NCBI RefSeq assembly: GCF_002804065.1
Contig: NZ_CP024955.1
Coordinates: 2,852,001 to 2,916,000, forward strand
From: Kyrpidia spormannii
GTDB lineage: Bacteria > Bacillota > Bacilli > Kyrpidiales > Kyrpidiaceae
Length of the DNA stretch: 64,000 nt
Direction: 5' to 3'
Below are positions 20,123 to 29,814 of this stretch, piece by piece. The position numbers and the translations under genes were made by a program. Numbering within the stretch: position 1 is the first letter of the stretch; the number at the start of each line of letters is the position of its first letter. The notes below the pieces were generated by a model that saw only the letters and a program-made list of their open reading frames with translations, made no database searches and had not been told where the DNA came from.

Positions 20123-21272
20123 TCACTGGGCAGCCGGTTTCGCCTCGGCATCCCGATCCAACTGGGCGGCCGCCTGCCGACGCAGCCAGACATCGATAAA
20201 AGCATCGATATCCCCGTCCATAACGGCCTGGACATTCCCCGTCTCGACCCCGGTGCGATGATCTTTAACCATGGAATAGGGGTGAAACACGTAGGAACGA
20301 ATCTGGCTCCCCCAAGCGATCTCCTTTTGCTCGCCCCGGAGGGCGGCGATCTGCTCCTCCTGCTCCCGGCGGCGTCGTTCGTACAGCCGGGCGGCCAGGA
20401 TCTTCATCGCCGTGGCGCGGTTCTTGATCTGGGACCGCTCGGACTGGCAGGTCACGACGATACCCGTGGGAATATGGGTGATGCGCACCGCCGAATCGGT
20501 GGTGTTCACGTGCTGCCCACCCGCTCCGCTGGATCGGTACGTGTCGATTTTCAGATCCTCCGGGCGGATATCCACATCCACATTCTCATCGAGCTCCGGC
20601 AGGACATCCACCGAAGCAAAGCTGGTGTGGCGGCGCCCCGAAGCGTCGAAAGGGGAAATTCGCACCAGCCGGTGCACGCCCCGCTCGGCTTTGAGGTACC
20701 CGTAGGCATTGTGACCCTTGATCAACAAGGTCACGCTTTTCACCCCGGCCTCCTCCCCCGGAAGATAATCCAAGGTTTCCACCTTGTATCCCCGGGATTC
20801 CGCCCATCGGGTGTACATCCGCAGGAGCATGGCCGTCCAGTCCTGGGACTCGGTACCCCCGGCCCCGGGGTGGAGTTCCACAATGGCATTGTTGCGGTCA
20901 TAGGGACCGCTGAGCATCAGTTCCAGTTCGAATTGACCCAGTTGGGAATGCACCTGGTTAATCCCGGCCTTGATCTCCCCGAGGACGCTCTCGTCCCCTT
21001 CCTCGTGACCGAGCTCCCATAAAACCTCCAGATCCTCCACCCGACTGCGCAGGCCCTCCACCCGCTCCACGACATCTTTCAAGCGGTTGACCTCGGCGAT
21101 CACCTTTTGGGCGCCTTCCTGGTCATCCCAAAAGTCGGCCGCCGCCATGCGCTGTTCGAGACCGGCGATCTGTTTCTTTTTCCCAGCGAGGTCAAAGAGA
21201 CCTCCCGATTTCGTCGAGCCGCTCCACCAGATCGTGGAGCGCCTGACGGAGTTCACCAAAGGTTTGCGCCAT
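20123..21272 (-). CDS. prfB: Peptide chain release factor 2, with programmed +1 frameshift
   Basis: RF2 recognises UGA and UAA stop codons. The gene begins at ATG 21272 ([15 protein letters not shown]...), reads 26 codons to CTT-TGA (21192-21197), then must shift +1 to CTT-GAC and continue as [16 protein letters not shown]. The internal Shine-Dalgarno-like GGGAGG just before the slip site is the usual stimulator. The stop-recognition motif SPF ([12 protein letters not shown]) and the catalytic GGQ ([16 protein letters not shown]) are present. About 382 residues after the shift. It follows secA by ten bases, as in many Firmicutes. Confidence 0.97.
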
Positions 21273-21282
21273 CCTCAACACC

Positions 21283-23844
21283 TCACGCACCATGACATTT
21301 TTTATACTTTTTCCCGCTTCCGCAGGGGCAGAGATCATTGCGGCCCACCTGGTCCTTGTTGACCACCGGCTTTTTCGCTTTTTCCTCGCCGGACGCCGGC
21401 TCTCCGGGATTCACCTGTTGTGCCGTGCCCGTCGGCTCACTGGGACCTACCGCTTCGCCCTGCACCACGACTTGCTGCTGGACGACTTCGGGCTGAGCCA
21501 CGGCGATATACGCTTTGAAAATAAAGGTGGCCACTTCTTCCCGGATGCTGTGGATCATCTCCTCAAACATCTGGAAGCCCTCGAACTTGTACTCCACCAA
21601 CGGATCCCGCTGGCCGTACGCCCGCAGGTGAATGCCCTGGCGCAGATGGTCCATTGCATCGATGTGATCCATCCATTTGCTGTCCACCGCCCGCAGCAGG
21701 ACGACCTTTTCAAAATCCCGCATCATCGGGCCAAGCTGCTGTTCCCGCATGTCGTACTGCCGATTGACCGCTTCCATCAGCAGGTCGTGCAACTCATCCC
21801 GGCCTTTATCGGCTAGCCCTTCGAGCTCTATGGCCCCGGGCAGCAGAAAAGTCCGCTCGGCGTATTCCAGCAGCCCTTTGAGATCCCACTCCTCGGGGAT
21901 CGCATCCTGGGGGGCATAGGTATCGAGCATCCAGTCGATCAGATCTTCCACCATGCCGACGACGACTTCCCGCAGATTATCCCGTTCGAGGATCTCCCGG
22001 CGCTGCTTGTACATGATCTCCCGCTGCTGGTTCATCACGTCGTCGTACTTCAGCACGTGCTTCCGCAAATCGAAGTTGTTGCCCTCGACCTTTTTCTGGG
22101 CGCTTTCAATGGCCCGGGTGACCAACCGGCTTTCGATCGGCTGATCTTCCTCCAGCCCCAGTCGGTCCATGACCGCCATGGTGTTCTCCGATCCGAACAG
22201 GCGCATCAAATCGTCTTCCAGAGACAGATAAAACTGGGATGACCCCGGATCCCCCTGTCGGCCCGCCCGGCCTCGGAGCTGGTTGTCGATCCGTCGGCTT
22301 TCATGCCGCTCGGTACCAATGATATGCAAACCGCCGAGTTCCGCCACCCCGTCTTCCAAGATGATGTCCGTGCCCCGACCGGCCATGTTGGTGGCGATGG
22401 TCACCGCCCCCCGGTGGCCCGCCTTGGCCACGATCTCCGCCTCGCGCTCGTGATGCTTGGCATTGAGCACTTGATGGCGAATGCCGCGCTTTTTGAGCAT
22501 CTCCGACAGCCGCTCGGATTTCTCGATGGAAGTCGTCCCCACCAGCACCGGCTGCCCAGTGGCGTGGCGCCGGACGATCTCCTCCACCACCGCCCGGAAC
22601 TTGGCCTCTTCCGTCTTGTACACGACGTCCGGCAGGTCCGCGCGGATCATCGGTTTGTTCGTCGGGATGACCACGACGTCCATCCCGTAAATGCTGCGCA
22701 ACTCTTCTTCCTCGGTCTTCGCGGTACCCGTCATCCCGGCCAGCTTTTTGTACATCCGGAAGTAATTCTGAAGCGTGATCGTGGCCAGGGTTTTGCTCTC
22801 GTTCTGAATCCGCACCCCTTCTTTGGCCTCGATTGCCTGGTGCAATCCTTCGGAGTACCGGCGGCCGTACATCAGGCGGCCCGTAAACTCGTCCACGATG
22901 ATGACTTCGCCATTTTGAACCACGTAGTCCCGGTCCAATTTGAACAAACCGTGCGCTTTCAACGCCTGGGTGATGTGGTGATGAATCAGGACGTTGGCGT
23001 GGTCATAGAGATTTTGGATATTGAAAAACCGCTCGGCCTTCTGAACCCCTTGCTCGGTCAACGTGACGGACTTGGCTTTTTCGTCCACCGTGTAGTCCTC
23101 TCCGGGTTTCATGTTCGCCACGAGCAAATTCGCCCGCACGTACAGATCGGTGGATTTTTCCGCCGGTCCGGAGATAATCAGCGGCGTGCGGGCCTCGTCG
23201 ATGAGGATGCTGTCCACCTCGTCGACGATGGCGTAATGAAGAGGCCGCTGAACCATCTGCTCTTTTTGGAGCACCATGTTGTCCCGGAGGTAATCGAAGC
23301 CGAACTCATTGTTGGTTCCGTAGGTGATGTCCGCCCGGTACGCTTCCTGCTTCTGCCCATGGGTCATGCCCGGAATATTCAGGCCCACCGTCAGACCGAG
23401 AAAGCGATGAATCTGACCCATCCACTCCGAGTCGCGCCGGGCGAGATAATCGTTCACCGTCACCACGTGAACCCCTTGTCCGGCCAGAGCGTTCAAATAC
23501 GAAGGGAGGGTCGCCACCAAGGTTTTACCTTCACCGGTTTTCATCTCTGCGACCCGGCCTTGGTGAAGGACGATCCCACCCAGGAGCTGAACGTCAAAAT
23601 GTCTCATGCCCAACGTCCGGCGGGCAGCCTCCCGCACCACCGCAAAAGCCTCGGGCAATAGGTCATCCAGGTCTTCGCCGTTTGCGTGCCGTTCTTTAAA
23701 CTCCGTCGTCTTGGCCTGCAGCTGTTCATCCGAAAGCCCTTGAACCTCGGGCTCAAGGGCGTTAATCTGCTCCACAATCGGCTGCAGCCGTTTCACTTCT
23801 CGCTCATTCGAACCGCCGACAATCCTCTTGAGGAGTCCCAGCAA
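21283..23844 (-). CDS. secA: Preprotein translocase ATPase SecA
   Basis: Motor of the Sec export channel, 853 residues. NBD1 Walker A is [20 protein letters not shown] and Walker [20 protein letters not shown]; the preprotein cross-linking domain is followed by NBD2 ([42 protein letters not shown]). The C-terminal zinc-binding SEC-C tail [14 protein letters not shown] binds SecB or lipids. Normal length. Transcribed with prfB. Confidence 0.99.
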   Translation of the reverse strand: MLGLLKRIVGGSNEREVKRLQPIVEQINALEPEVQGLSDEQLQAKTTEFKERHANGEDLDDLLPEAFAVVREAARRTLGMRHFDVQLLGGIVLHQGRVAEMKTGEGKTLVATLPSYLNALAGQGVHVVTVNDYLARRDSEWMGQIHRFLGLTVGLNIPGMTHGQKQEAYRADITYGTNNEFGFDYLRDNMVLQKEQMVQRPLHYAIVDEVDSILIDEARTPLIISGPAEKSTDLYVRANLLVANMKPGEDYTVDEKAKSVTLTEQGVQKAERFFNIQNLYDHANVLIHHHITQALKAHGLFKLDRDYVVQNGEVIIVDEFTGRLMYGRRYSEGLHQAIEAKEGVRIQNESKTLATITLQNYFRMYKKLAGMTGTAKTEEEELRSIYGMDVVVIPTNKPMIRADLPDVVYKTEEAKFRAVVEEIVRRHATGQPVLVGTTSIEKSERLSEMLKKRGIRHQVLNAKHHEREAEIVAKAGHRGAVTIATNMAGRGTDIILEDGVAELGGLHIIGTERHESRRIDNQLRGRAGRQGDPGSSQFYLSLEDDLMRLFGSENTMAVMDRLGLEEDQPIESRLVTRAIESAQKKVEGNNFDLRKHVLKYDDVMNQQREIMYKQRREILERDNLREVVVGMVEDLIDWMLDTYAPQDAIPEEWDLKGLLEYAERTFLLPGAIELEGLADKGRDELHDLLMEAVNRQYDMREQQLGPMMRDFEKVVLLRAVDSKWMDHIDAMDHLRQGIHLRAYGQRDPLVEYKFEGFQMFEEMIHSIREEVATFIFKAYIAVAQPEVVQQQVVVQGEAVGPSEPTGTAQQVNPGEPASGEEKAKKPVVNKDQVGRNDLCPCGSGKKYKKCHGA

Positions 23845-23949
23845 ACCGGACCACTCCTTTCTCCTCTCATCCTCCGCCCGCCGAGCGCCCCGCCGCCGGG
23901 GTCCGCATCGGCGGCCGGCCCTTGTCGGCCGACATCATCTCAGACAGTT

Positions 23950-23978
23950 ATTGTAGCACCTTTTGTCAGCGGAAGCCA
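23950..23978 (-). promoter_or_regulatory. Candidate sigma-A promoter of secA-prfB
   Basis: Minus-strand TGGCTT (23973-23978), 17-base spacer, TACAAT (23950-23955), about 105 bases upstream of secA. The -35 match is weak. Confidence 0.4.
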
Positions 23979-24028
23979 GTCCAGGGGCACATCCAGAATC
24001 TAGAAAGAAGCAAAAGTAGCGGCACGAG

Positions 24029-24061
24029 AAAAGCGGGCTCCGGCCATCGCCAGACCCCGCT
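24029..24061 (-). terminator. Terminator after hpf
   Basis: Stem AGCGGG...CCCGCT with an inner paired part (TCTGGC/GCCGGA), followed on the minus strand by TTTT. It lies about 30 bases after the hpf stop. Confidence 0.65.
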
Positions 24062-24091
24062 CGGTCCCCTTTTAAGGTCGCAACCCCGGCC

Positions 24092-24634
24092 TCAAAACGC
24101 CGGCTCAATCAACCCGTAGTTTCCGTCTTTGCGCCGGTATACCACGTTCACTTCGTCCGTGTCCGCATTGGCGAAGACGAAAAAGTCGTGCCCTAACAGA
24201 TCCATCTGGAGAATGGCTTCTTCCACCGGCATGGGCTTGACCGGAAACCGCTTCACCCGGACCACTTCCCCGGCGATCTCCCGCTGGCTCTCCTCGGGCG
24301 GCTCCACCTCCGCCGTCAGCGTACGGATCCCCGCCTGCCGGAACCGTTTATTGATCTTAGACTTATGGCGTTCCGCCTGTGAGACCAGTTTGTCGACGAC
24401 GAGATCCAAGGAACCGTACATATCCCCAGACTTTTCTTCGGCACGGAACACGATACCTCCCAGGGTCATCGTCACCTCCACTTTGTGAAGGCCCCGTTTC
24501 ACCGATAAGGTGACGTACACATCCTGGTCGGCCGGCGCGTCGAAGTACTTCTCTAAGCGCCCCACCTTACGTACCGCGTACTCGCGAAGGGCTTCTGTCA
24601 CAGCCAAATTATCTCCGCGCACGTGGATTCTCAT
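24092..24634 (-). CDS. hpf: Ribosome hibernation promoting factor, long form
   Basis: Dimerises 70S ribosomes into inactive 100S particles in stationary phase. 180 residues, the long form. The N-terminal S30AE domain has MRIHVRGDNLAVTEALREYA, YVTLSVKRGLHKVEVTM and RAEEKSGDMYGSLDLVVDKL. The C-terminal dimerisation domain has RVKRFPVKPMPVEEAILQMD and LLGHDFFVFANADTDEVNVV. The ATG at 24634 follows GGGAGGGG. Single gene upstream of secA. Confidence 0.96.
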   Translation of the reverse strand: MRIHVRGDNLAVTEALREYAVRKVGRLEKYFDAPADQDVYVTLSVKRGLHKVEVTMTLGGIVFRAEEKSGDMYGSLDLVVDKLVSQAERHKSKINKRFRQAGIRTLTAEVEPPEESQREIAGEVVRVKRFPVKPMPVEEAILQMDLLGHDFFVFANADTDEVNVVYRRKDGNYGLIEPAF

Positions 24635-24731
24635 GGGGACACCCCTCCCTTTGGTCTCTATATGAAATATTCCCTCAGTCTGCGTAAATTCCTGCTGAAT
24701 CCCCAAGGGAACTATGGGGATTTTTCGTGAC

Positions 24732-24769
24732 AAAAGAAAAAGGGCCGGGCCACAGGCGGACACCGGCTC
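24732..24769 (-). terminator. Terminator after the cold-shock gene
   Basis: Minus-strand stem GCCGG...CCGGC with a 14-base loop, followed by CCTTTTTCTTTTG. About 45 bases past the csp stop. Confidence 0.6.
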
Positions 24770-24815
24770 CCATTCCTTGCGTCGATGTATCAGAGAGACA
24801 ACGAACACCCCTGGG

Positions 24816-25019
24816 TCATAGCCCCATCGGCACCACGTTGGCCGCCTGAGGACCCCGAGCCCCTTGAACGATGTCGAATTCCACCAATTGTCCCTCGGAC
24901 AGCGTGCGGAATCCCTGGGATTGAATGGCCGAATAATGAACGAACACGTCTTCCCCGTCCTCCCGGGAAATAAACCCGTACCCCTTGTCCGGGTTGAACC
25001 ATTTGACTCGTCCTTGCAT
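24816..25019 (-). CDS. Cold-shock protein (CspA family)
   Basis: 67-residue single OB-fold RNA/DNA chaperone. RNP1 is [10 protein letters not shown] and RNP2 VFVHYSAI, after the canonical [11 protein letters not shown] start. The ATG at 25019 follows GGAAGGAAGG. A leader of roughly 75 bases or more before the start is consistent with thermo-responsive csp mRNAs, but no cold box was identified. Confidence 0.96.
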   Translation of the reverse strand: MQGRVKWFNPDKGYGFISREDGEDVFVHYSAIQSQGFRTLSEGQLVEFDIVQGARGPQAANVVPMGL

Positions 25020-25187
25020 GGATTCCTTCCTTCCCCTCGGGTAATTGCGCGGCCACCCCCAGGCGTCCGGGGACGGCTGTGCGCTACCCGTAGTGTACGC
25101 CAAACACATCCAAATCAATACCGCCAAGGGGCCGGTGGGCACATCCCCTTGACCCCAAGGGTGAAACCGCGGCCGGGGCGCCCTGCG

Positions 25188-25910
25188 TCAAAGCACCTTG
25201 CTGAGAAATGCCCGGGTTCTCTCGGACTGCGGGGCCCCGAACAACTGAGCGGGATCCCCTTCCTCCATGATGATCCCCTCGTCCATAAACAACACCCGGT
25301 CGCTCACCTCCCGGGCAAAACCCATTTCGTGAGTGACCACGATCATTGTCATGCCCTCCTTGGCCAGATCCTTCATCACGGCAAGCACCTCGCCCACCAT
25401 TTCCGGGTCCAACGCGGACGTCGGCTCGTCAAACAGCATCACCTTCGGCTTCATCGCCAGGGCCCGGGCGATGGCCACCCGCTGCTGTTGCCCGCCGGAT
25501 AATTGTTCCGGGTAGGCGTCCGCCTTGTCTGATAACCCAACTTTCGCCAGCAGGGCCCGGGCTTGGTCCATGGCCTCCTCCCGGGGGACCTTTCTCACCT
25601 TCATCGGGGCGAGGATGATATTTTCCAGAGCCGTCATATGCGGGAAGAGGTTGAACCGCTGGAACACCATCCCCACTTCCCGGCGCACAGCATTGATGTC
25701 ACACTTAGGATCGGACACCCGGATGCCGTCGATCACCACTTCCCCGGAAGTCACCGTCTCCAGGCCATTTAAACAGCGCAGAAATGTGCTCTTCCCCGAG
25801 CCGGAGGGGCCAATGACGCAGACCACCTCCTGCTCGCGGACGTCGCAGTTGACCCCTTTGAGCACTTCGAGATCCCCGAAACGCTTGTGCAGATCCCGGA
25901 CGTGGATCAC
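25188..25910 (-). CDS. Polar amino-acid ABC transporter ATP-binding protein (GlnQ/HisP type)
   Basis: ATPase of a PAAT-family importer, 240 residues. Walker [11 protein letters not shown]-loop [18 protein letters not shown], signature LSGGQQQR, Walker [18 protein letters not shown]-loop VVTHEMGFA. The GTG at 25910 overlaps the permease stop as GTGA and is preceded by GAGGAGG about 11 bases upstream; the frame extends further only inside the permease gene. It forms an operon with the permease and binding protein upstream. Confidence 0.95.
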   Translation of the reverse strand: MIHVRDLHKRFGDLEVLKGVNCDVREQEVVCVIGPSGSGKSTFLRCLNGLETVTSGEVVIDGIRVSDPKCDINAVRREVGMVFQRFNLFPHMTALENIILAPMKVRKVPREEAMDQARALLAKVGLSDKADAYPEQLSGGQQQRVAIARALAMKPKVMLFDEPTSALDPEMVGEVLAVMKDLAKEGMTMIVVTHEMGFAREVSDRVLFMDEGIIMEEGDPAQLFGAPQSERTRAFLSKVL

Positions 25911-26575
25911 CCCTGCCCGTACCTCCTCTCCAGATAGGCCACCACCTGCTGCAGAACCAAGGTCAGGACCAGATACACAAAGGCCAAGGTCAAAAAGGGC
26001 TCCCAAGGCGACAGGATCCGCCCGAACATCAGGTTCATCTGGGTGGCGATCTCGCCCCCGGCGATCACCGCCAGAAGGGATGAATCCTTGAGAAGGGCGA
26101 TGGCTTCATTCCCGAGAGGCGGCAGCATGCGGCGAAACGCTTGGGGCAGAATCACGTACCGCATCGCCTGGCCCATCCGCAGCCCCAAAGACCGGGCCGC
26201 CTCCATCTGCCCCCGGTCGATAGACTGGATCCCCGCCCGAAAAATCTCCGCCACATAAGCCGCGGAATTCAGCAATAACGCGATGGTGCCCGAGATCTGC
26301 GCGTCCAGAGCCCGCCCGCCGTTAAACTGCGGGATCACGGCAAAATGCAGCAGAAGGATTTGCACAAAAAGGGGCGTGCCCCGGAAAAATGTGATATACG
26401 CCAAGGCGGGCCACCGCCACCACCAGCCCCGCCCCAGCCGCATCAAGCCGAGAATCAGACCGAGCAACGTGCCGGCCAGGACAGCGATCACCGTGACCTC
26501 GATGGTCACCAGAGTACCTTGGAGAATTAAAGGCCAATAGTCCCGAATGACTTCCCAGCGAAAATGAACCCCCAC
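25907..26575 (-). CDS. Polar amino-acid ABC transporter permease (HisM/GlnP type)
   Basis: 222 residues, about five membrane helices. [23 protein letters not shown] is the N-terminal family segment, and [29 protein letters not shown] is the EAA loop that contacts the ATPase. The GTG start at 26575 has GAGGAGG seven bases before it. Only one permease gene is present, so it probably works as a homodimer. Amino-acid specificity is not readable. Confidence 0.94.
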   Translation of the reverse strand: MGVHFRWEVIRDYWPLILQGTLVTIEVTVIAVLAGTLLGLILGLMRLGRGWWWRWPALAYITFFRGTPLFVQILLLHFAVIPQFNGGRALDAQISGTIALLLNSAAYVAEIFRAGIQSIDRGQMEAARSLGLRMGQAMRYVILPQAFRRMLPPLGNEAIALLKDSSLLAVIAGGEIATQMNLMFGRILSPWEPFLTLAFVYLVLTLVLQQVVAYLERRYGQG

Positions 26576-26650
26576 CGGGTTCCCTCCTCGTTTGCGCGAT
26601 CACAGCCGGTCCCCCGACCCGCCTTCCCGAGCGCGATACCCCCACACACG

Positions 26651-26685
26651 AAATGGGCACGGAACCGCACCGAGGTTCCATGCCC
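26651..26685 (-). terminator. Hairpin between binding-protein and permease genes
   Basis: Twelve-base-pair stem (GGGCATGGAACC / GGTTCCGTGCCC, one wobble) with a seven-base loop, followed by ATTTC on the minus strand. It probably acts as a partial terminator or mRNA stabiliser, giving more binding protein than permease. Confidence 0.6.
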
Positions 26686-26716
26686 ACCGCCGGCCCCCTC
26701 GAACCCGAGCCGCGCT

Positions 26717-27544
26717 TTATTCCGCCGGGGGAGCCGATCCGAAATATTTTTTGTAAATGGTATCATAGGTGCCATCGCTCTTCACTTTGGCGAGGCCCTC
26801 ATTGATCTTCTCCAAGAGTGCCGTGTTCCCTTTCTTAACGGCGATGCCGTAGTATTCCTTAGGGAACTTGGGATCGGTGTAATGCTCGAATCCTTTGGAG
26901 GAATTCTGACGGATATAGTCGAGCACCACCCCGTTATCGGCCACCACCGCATCGACCGCTTTGTTTCTCAGATCCTCCAAGGCAAGGGGCGTCGTGTCAT
27001 AACGCTTGATATTCGGGTCTGTCTTGCCCAGAAAATCTGTGACAATCTCATCCCCGGTGGTCCCGATCTGTACCCCCACTTTCTTGCCCTTCAGATCTTG
27101 AAGGGTCCGGATCGGCGAACCCGGCGGCACGACGATCATCTGTTGCGCCTGAAAATACGGATTGGAGAAGTCCATGGACTGTTTGCGCTCATCGGTAATT
27201 GTGATAGCAGAAATCAAAATATCCCGTTGGCCAATGGACAGGGCCTGAAAGATGCCCTTCCACGGGGTGTTTTCAAACTTCACCTGAAAACCCGCCGCCT
27301 TCGCCACCGCATTCAGTAAGTCGATGTCGAATCCTTCAATCTGATTGGTCTGGGGATTCACCGACTCAAAGGGCGCGTAAGCCGCGTCGGTGCCCACCAC
27401 ATAAACTTGACTGTTATTGTTGGTCCCCCCGCCCGTCGATGACGCCCCGGAAGGTGCGCTGGACGACGCGCCGCACCCCGCCAGGGCTACCCCCAGTGCC
27501 AAAGCGGCGACCCCGGCCCAACCTTTGCGGACCCAATCTCTCAC
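26717..27544 (-). CDS. Amino-acid ABC transporter substrate-binding lipoprotein
   Basis: Solute receptor of the PAAT importer, 275 residues. The GTG at 27544 follows AAGGGGG. The signal peptide (VRKGWAGVAALALGVALAGC) ends in the lipobox LAGC, then a Ser/Gly/Asn linker. The SBP_bac_3 core has YAPFESVNPQTNQIEGFDID, WKGIFQALSIGQRDI, ITDERKQSMDFSNPYF and GTTGDEIVTDFLG. The ligand is likely a polar or branched amino acid. First gene of the three-gene operon. Confidence 0.95.
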   Translation of the reverse strand: MRDWVRKGWAGVAALALGVALAGCGASSSAPSGASSTGGGTNNNSQVYVVGTDAAYAPFESVNPQTNQIEGFDIDLLNAVAKAAGFQVKFENTPWKGIFQALSIGQRDILISAITITDERKQSMDFSNPYFQAQQMIVVPPGSPIRTLQDLKGKKVGVQIGTTGDEIVTDFLGKTDPNIKRYDTTPLALEDLRNKAVDAVVADNGVVLDYIRQNSSKGFEHYTDPKFPKEYYGIAVKKGNTALLEKINEGLAKVKSDGTYDTIYKKYFGSAPPAE

Positions 27545-27651
27545 CTGTATGATCCCCCTTTGTGTGTTCTGCGGCTCCCGATCTCGCCTGCGAAAGGTTT
27601 GTCCACCCGGTCTGCAGCAAAACGGCAATGCCGCACTTCTCTGTCAATATG

Positions 27652-27680
27652 ACTCTACCTGATCTCGGTATCTTCGTCAA
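27652..27680 (-). promoter_or_regulatory. Sigma-A promoter of the amino-acid ABC operon with upstream dyad
   Basis: Minus-strand TTGACG (27675-27680), 17-base spacer, TAGAGT (27652-27657). A near-perfect dyad (TAACATGTTA) lies immediately upstream of the -35 box, at about 27683-27692, and could be an activator or repressor site. Confidence 0.6.
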
Positions 27681-27762
27681 CGTTAACATGTTACAAGAAA
27701 GGACATCCACCATGCAAATGAAATTTTATGGTTAACCGCCGGTTTGCCGCGCCGGGCGATGC

Positions 27763-28764
27763 TCATATCCGGGCGTGGCACAAAGCCGCCCGCAGCCGGC
27801 CGATATCCTCTTCCCGCTTTCTCAGCAGCCTCTGGGCATCCTCCAACTCGATCCGGGTAAACCGGAGTCGCCCGCCCGGGCGGACCTGGGCCACCACCGG
27901 CAGATCCACCGTCGCCACCTGGGCGATTTTCGGATAGCCGCCCATCGTCTGATGGTCCGCCAACAGGAGAATCGGCCGGCCGTCGGGGGGCACCTGGAGG
28001 GTGCCCGTGGTGACCGCCTCGGAGATCATCTCGATGGGCCGGGCCAGCGCCAATTTTGTCCCATCCAAACGGTACCCCATGCGGTCGGACTGGGGCAGAA
28101 CGACAAAATCCGCTTCAAACACCTTTCGCCGGGCTTCTTCGTCGAAAGCCTCAAACTGCGGTCCGGGCATGGCCCTGACCCGGGGATTGGGTTCGTACTT
28201 CGGCAAAAGTCGAGAATCCACCCCCCAGGGAGCCGCGACAAAGCTTTTCCCCCGGAGCCGGGATGACCACATGGCCATGACAGTCCGGGCCCATTCCCCC
28301 GGTGGCCCGAGGGGCAGATCGTCCCCCGCTTGAAGCGCCCGGCCTTTATACCCTCCGATCCCCGCCCGCAAATAGGTACTTGCGCTGCCCATCACCTGGG
28401 GAACGGCGATTCCCCCCGCCACCCCCAGGTACATCCGGCACCCCGAGGTCTCGGCGACAAAATCGAGCACAGCCCCGGGGTGCACCAGCACCGGCCGCCA
28501 AAGAGGAACCGGGATGCCATCGACCCGGGGCGCCAGGCCCGCACCGGCGACGGCGATCAAGGAGAGTTCCTCGAATCTGAGCCGCGGCCCCACCAGGGTG
28601 ATCTCCAGAGCCGGAGCCCCCTCCGGATTGCCCACCAGAAGATTGGCGACCCGCAGGGAAAAACCGTCCATGGCTCCGCTCACGATGACCCCGTATTTCT
28701 GATACCCATATCTCCCGCCATCCTGGACCGTGGTCAAAAGACCGGGATTGATGACCCGAATCAT
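27763..28764 (-). CDS. pxpC: 5-oxoprolinase subunit PxpC (KipA/biotin-dependent carboxyltransferase-like)
   Basis: Subunit of ATP-dependent 5-oxoprolinase PxpABC, which opens the spontaneously formed oxoproline ring to glutamate. In Bacillus subtilis the homologue was first described as KipA. 333 residues. TTVQDGGRYGYQKYGVIVSGAMD and RVANLLVGNPEGAPALEITL are family hallmarks; YLGVAGGI and LLADHQTMGGYPKIAQV follow. The ATG overlaps the pxpB stop by four bases. PxpA (LamB/YcsF) is not in the window. Confidence 0.92.
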   Translation of the reverse strand: MIRVINPGLLTTVQDGGRYGYQKYGVIVSGAMDGFSLRVANLLVGNPEGAPALEITLVGPRLRFEELSLIAVAGAGLAPRVDGIPVPLWRPVLVHPGAVLDFVAETSGCRMYLGVAGGIAVPQVMGSASTYLRAGIGGYKGRALQAGDDLPLGPPGEWARTVMAMWSSRLRGKSFVAAPWGVDSRLLPKYEPNPRVRAMPGPQFEAFDEEARRKVFEADFVVLPQSDRMGYRLDGTKLALARPIEMISEAVTTGTLQVPPDGRPILLLADHQTMGGYPKIAQVATVDLPVVAQVRPGGRLRFTRIELEDAQRLLRKREEDIGRLRAALCHARI

Positions 28765-29456
28765 CCCCTGTCATCCCCTTCGCCCAGGCGGTCGTACTCG
28801 TCGCGATCGATGGCGTAAAATCTCACCCGGTCCCCCGCCGCCAAAAGGCTGGGAGGATCGTCCTCGGGCCTGAACAACCGAAGGGGGGTCCTGCCGATCA
28901 ACCGCCAGCCTCCCGGCGTCTCGATGGGATACACCCCTGTCTGCCCGCCGGCGATCCCCACCGACCCCGCGGGAATGGCAAGGCGCGGCGTCGCCAGGCG
29001 GGGAGTGGCGATTCTATCGGACATCCCGCCGAGATATGGAAACCCCGGCGCAAAGCCGATGGCATACACGATATACTCCCCGGAGGTGTGAATACGGACC
29101 ACTTCCTCCGGCGTCAAATGGTTGTGAGCGGCCACATCCTCGAGGTCCGGGCCGAATTCCCCGCCGTAACACACGGGAATCTCCACCACCCGAACGCGGC
29201 GGTCCGTGGAAGCCGGGGCATCGGCCAGCCGCCGCACCAATTCGGCCTTCACTTCAGAATACGAGGCCAGGACGGGATCGTAAAAAACGGTCACCGTGGT
29301 AAAGGCGGGGACGCATTCCACCATGCCCGGGATCGGCGCGGCCTCCAAATGATCCACAAAAGCCATAATCCGGGCGTGAGTACTCGCCTCGACAGCGTCC
29401 CCGAACCGGATCAGCACCGCCGAATCTCCGACAGGGGTTACGTCCAGGTGACCCAT
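28761..29456 (-). CDS. pxpB: 5-oxoprolinase subunit PxpB (KipI family)
   Basis: Partner of PxpC, 231 residues. GDSAVLIRFGDAV, VCYGGEFGPDLEDVAAHNHLT, YAIGFAPGFPYLGGM and IPAGSVGIAGGQTGVYPIET are signature segments of the KipI/PxpB family. KipI in Bacillus subtilis also inhibits the sporulation kinase KinA, so a sporulation role cannot be excluded. A small internal duplication (ATPRL-ATPRL) precedes the IPAGS motif. It overlaps pxpC by four bases. Confidence 0.92.
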   Translation of the reverse strand: MGHLDVTPVGDSAVLIRFGDAVEASTHARIMAFVDHLEAAPIPGMVECVPAFTTVTVFYDPVLASYSEVKAELVRRLADAPASTDRRVRVVEIPVCYGGEFGPDLEDVAAHNHLTPEEVVRIHTSGEYIVYAIGFAPGFPYLGGMSDRIATPRLATPRLAIPAGSVGIAGGQTGVYPIETPGGWRLIGRTPLRLFRPEDDPPSLLAAGDRVRFYAIDRDEYDRLGEGDDRG

Positions 29457-29541
29457 GATCCTCCACCCCCTCTCCGTACTCGATCACCATACCACGCCCG
29501 CACGTCATCGCCAACCGTGAACCCAACCGGCCAACACCCAC

Positions 29542-29688
29542 GAGCCCACAAATTTATCCACAGCCCAAGCCACCGGCCCTCGTGATAAGAGGGAGTTATC
29601 CACACTATCCACAAGGAGAAGGTGTATAAATGCACAGATAACTCCCGTTAACCACAGTCTGTCCACAAAGATATCCACATTGCCCACA
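29542..29688 (+). other. DnaA-box cluster outside oriC
   Basis: Two perfect TTATCCACA boxes (29554-29562, 29596-29604) and several near matches, all in the same orientation: CTATCCACA (29605-29613, abutting the second), TTAACCACA (29648-29656), CTGTCCACA (29659-29667), ATATCCACA (29671-29679), and the more degenerate TTGCCCACA (29680-29688) and GAGCCCACA (29542-29550). No dnaA or dnaN is near and no A+T-rich unwinding element is obvious. It resembles the DnaA-box clusters that titrate DnaA in Bacillus subtilis. It fills the gap between pxpB and the flagellar operon's end. Confidence 0.8.
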
Positions 29689-29736
29689 AAAAAAGCCGCC
29701 ACGAGGGATCGATGATCCCCGTGCGGCCCGTTTTTT
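29688..29736. terminator. Bidirectional terminator after the late flagellar operon
   Basis: Long stem (GCCGC-CACG-GGGATC / GATCCC-CGTG-CGGC, one bulge, three-base loop) at 29695-29726. It is flanked by seven As on one side and TTTTTT on the other, so it can end transcription in both directions. It ends the minus-strand flagellar operon. Confidence 0.85.
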
Positions 29737-29814
29737 CTTTCCTGATCGGTGATCCCGGACGGCTCCCCGACACCGCGAGGTGAACCCGGCCCCTCTCGTG
29801 TCCTCCTGAAACCG

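Noticed and set aside
22303-23661. Long plus-strand frame opposite secA
   Set aside because: Antisense shadow of secA with no start site or motif.
29542-29688. Chromosomal replication origin (oriC)
   Set aside because: DnaA boxes are present, but there is no dnaA, dnaN, rpmH or A+T-rich unwinding region nearby.
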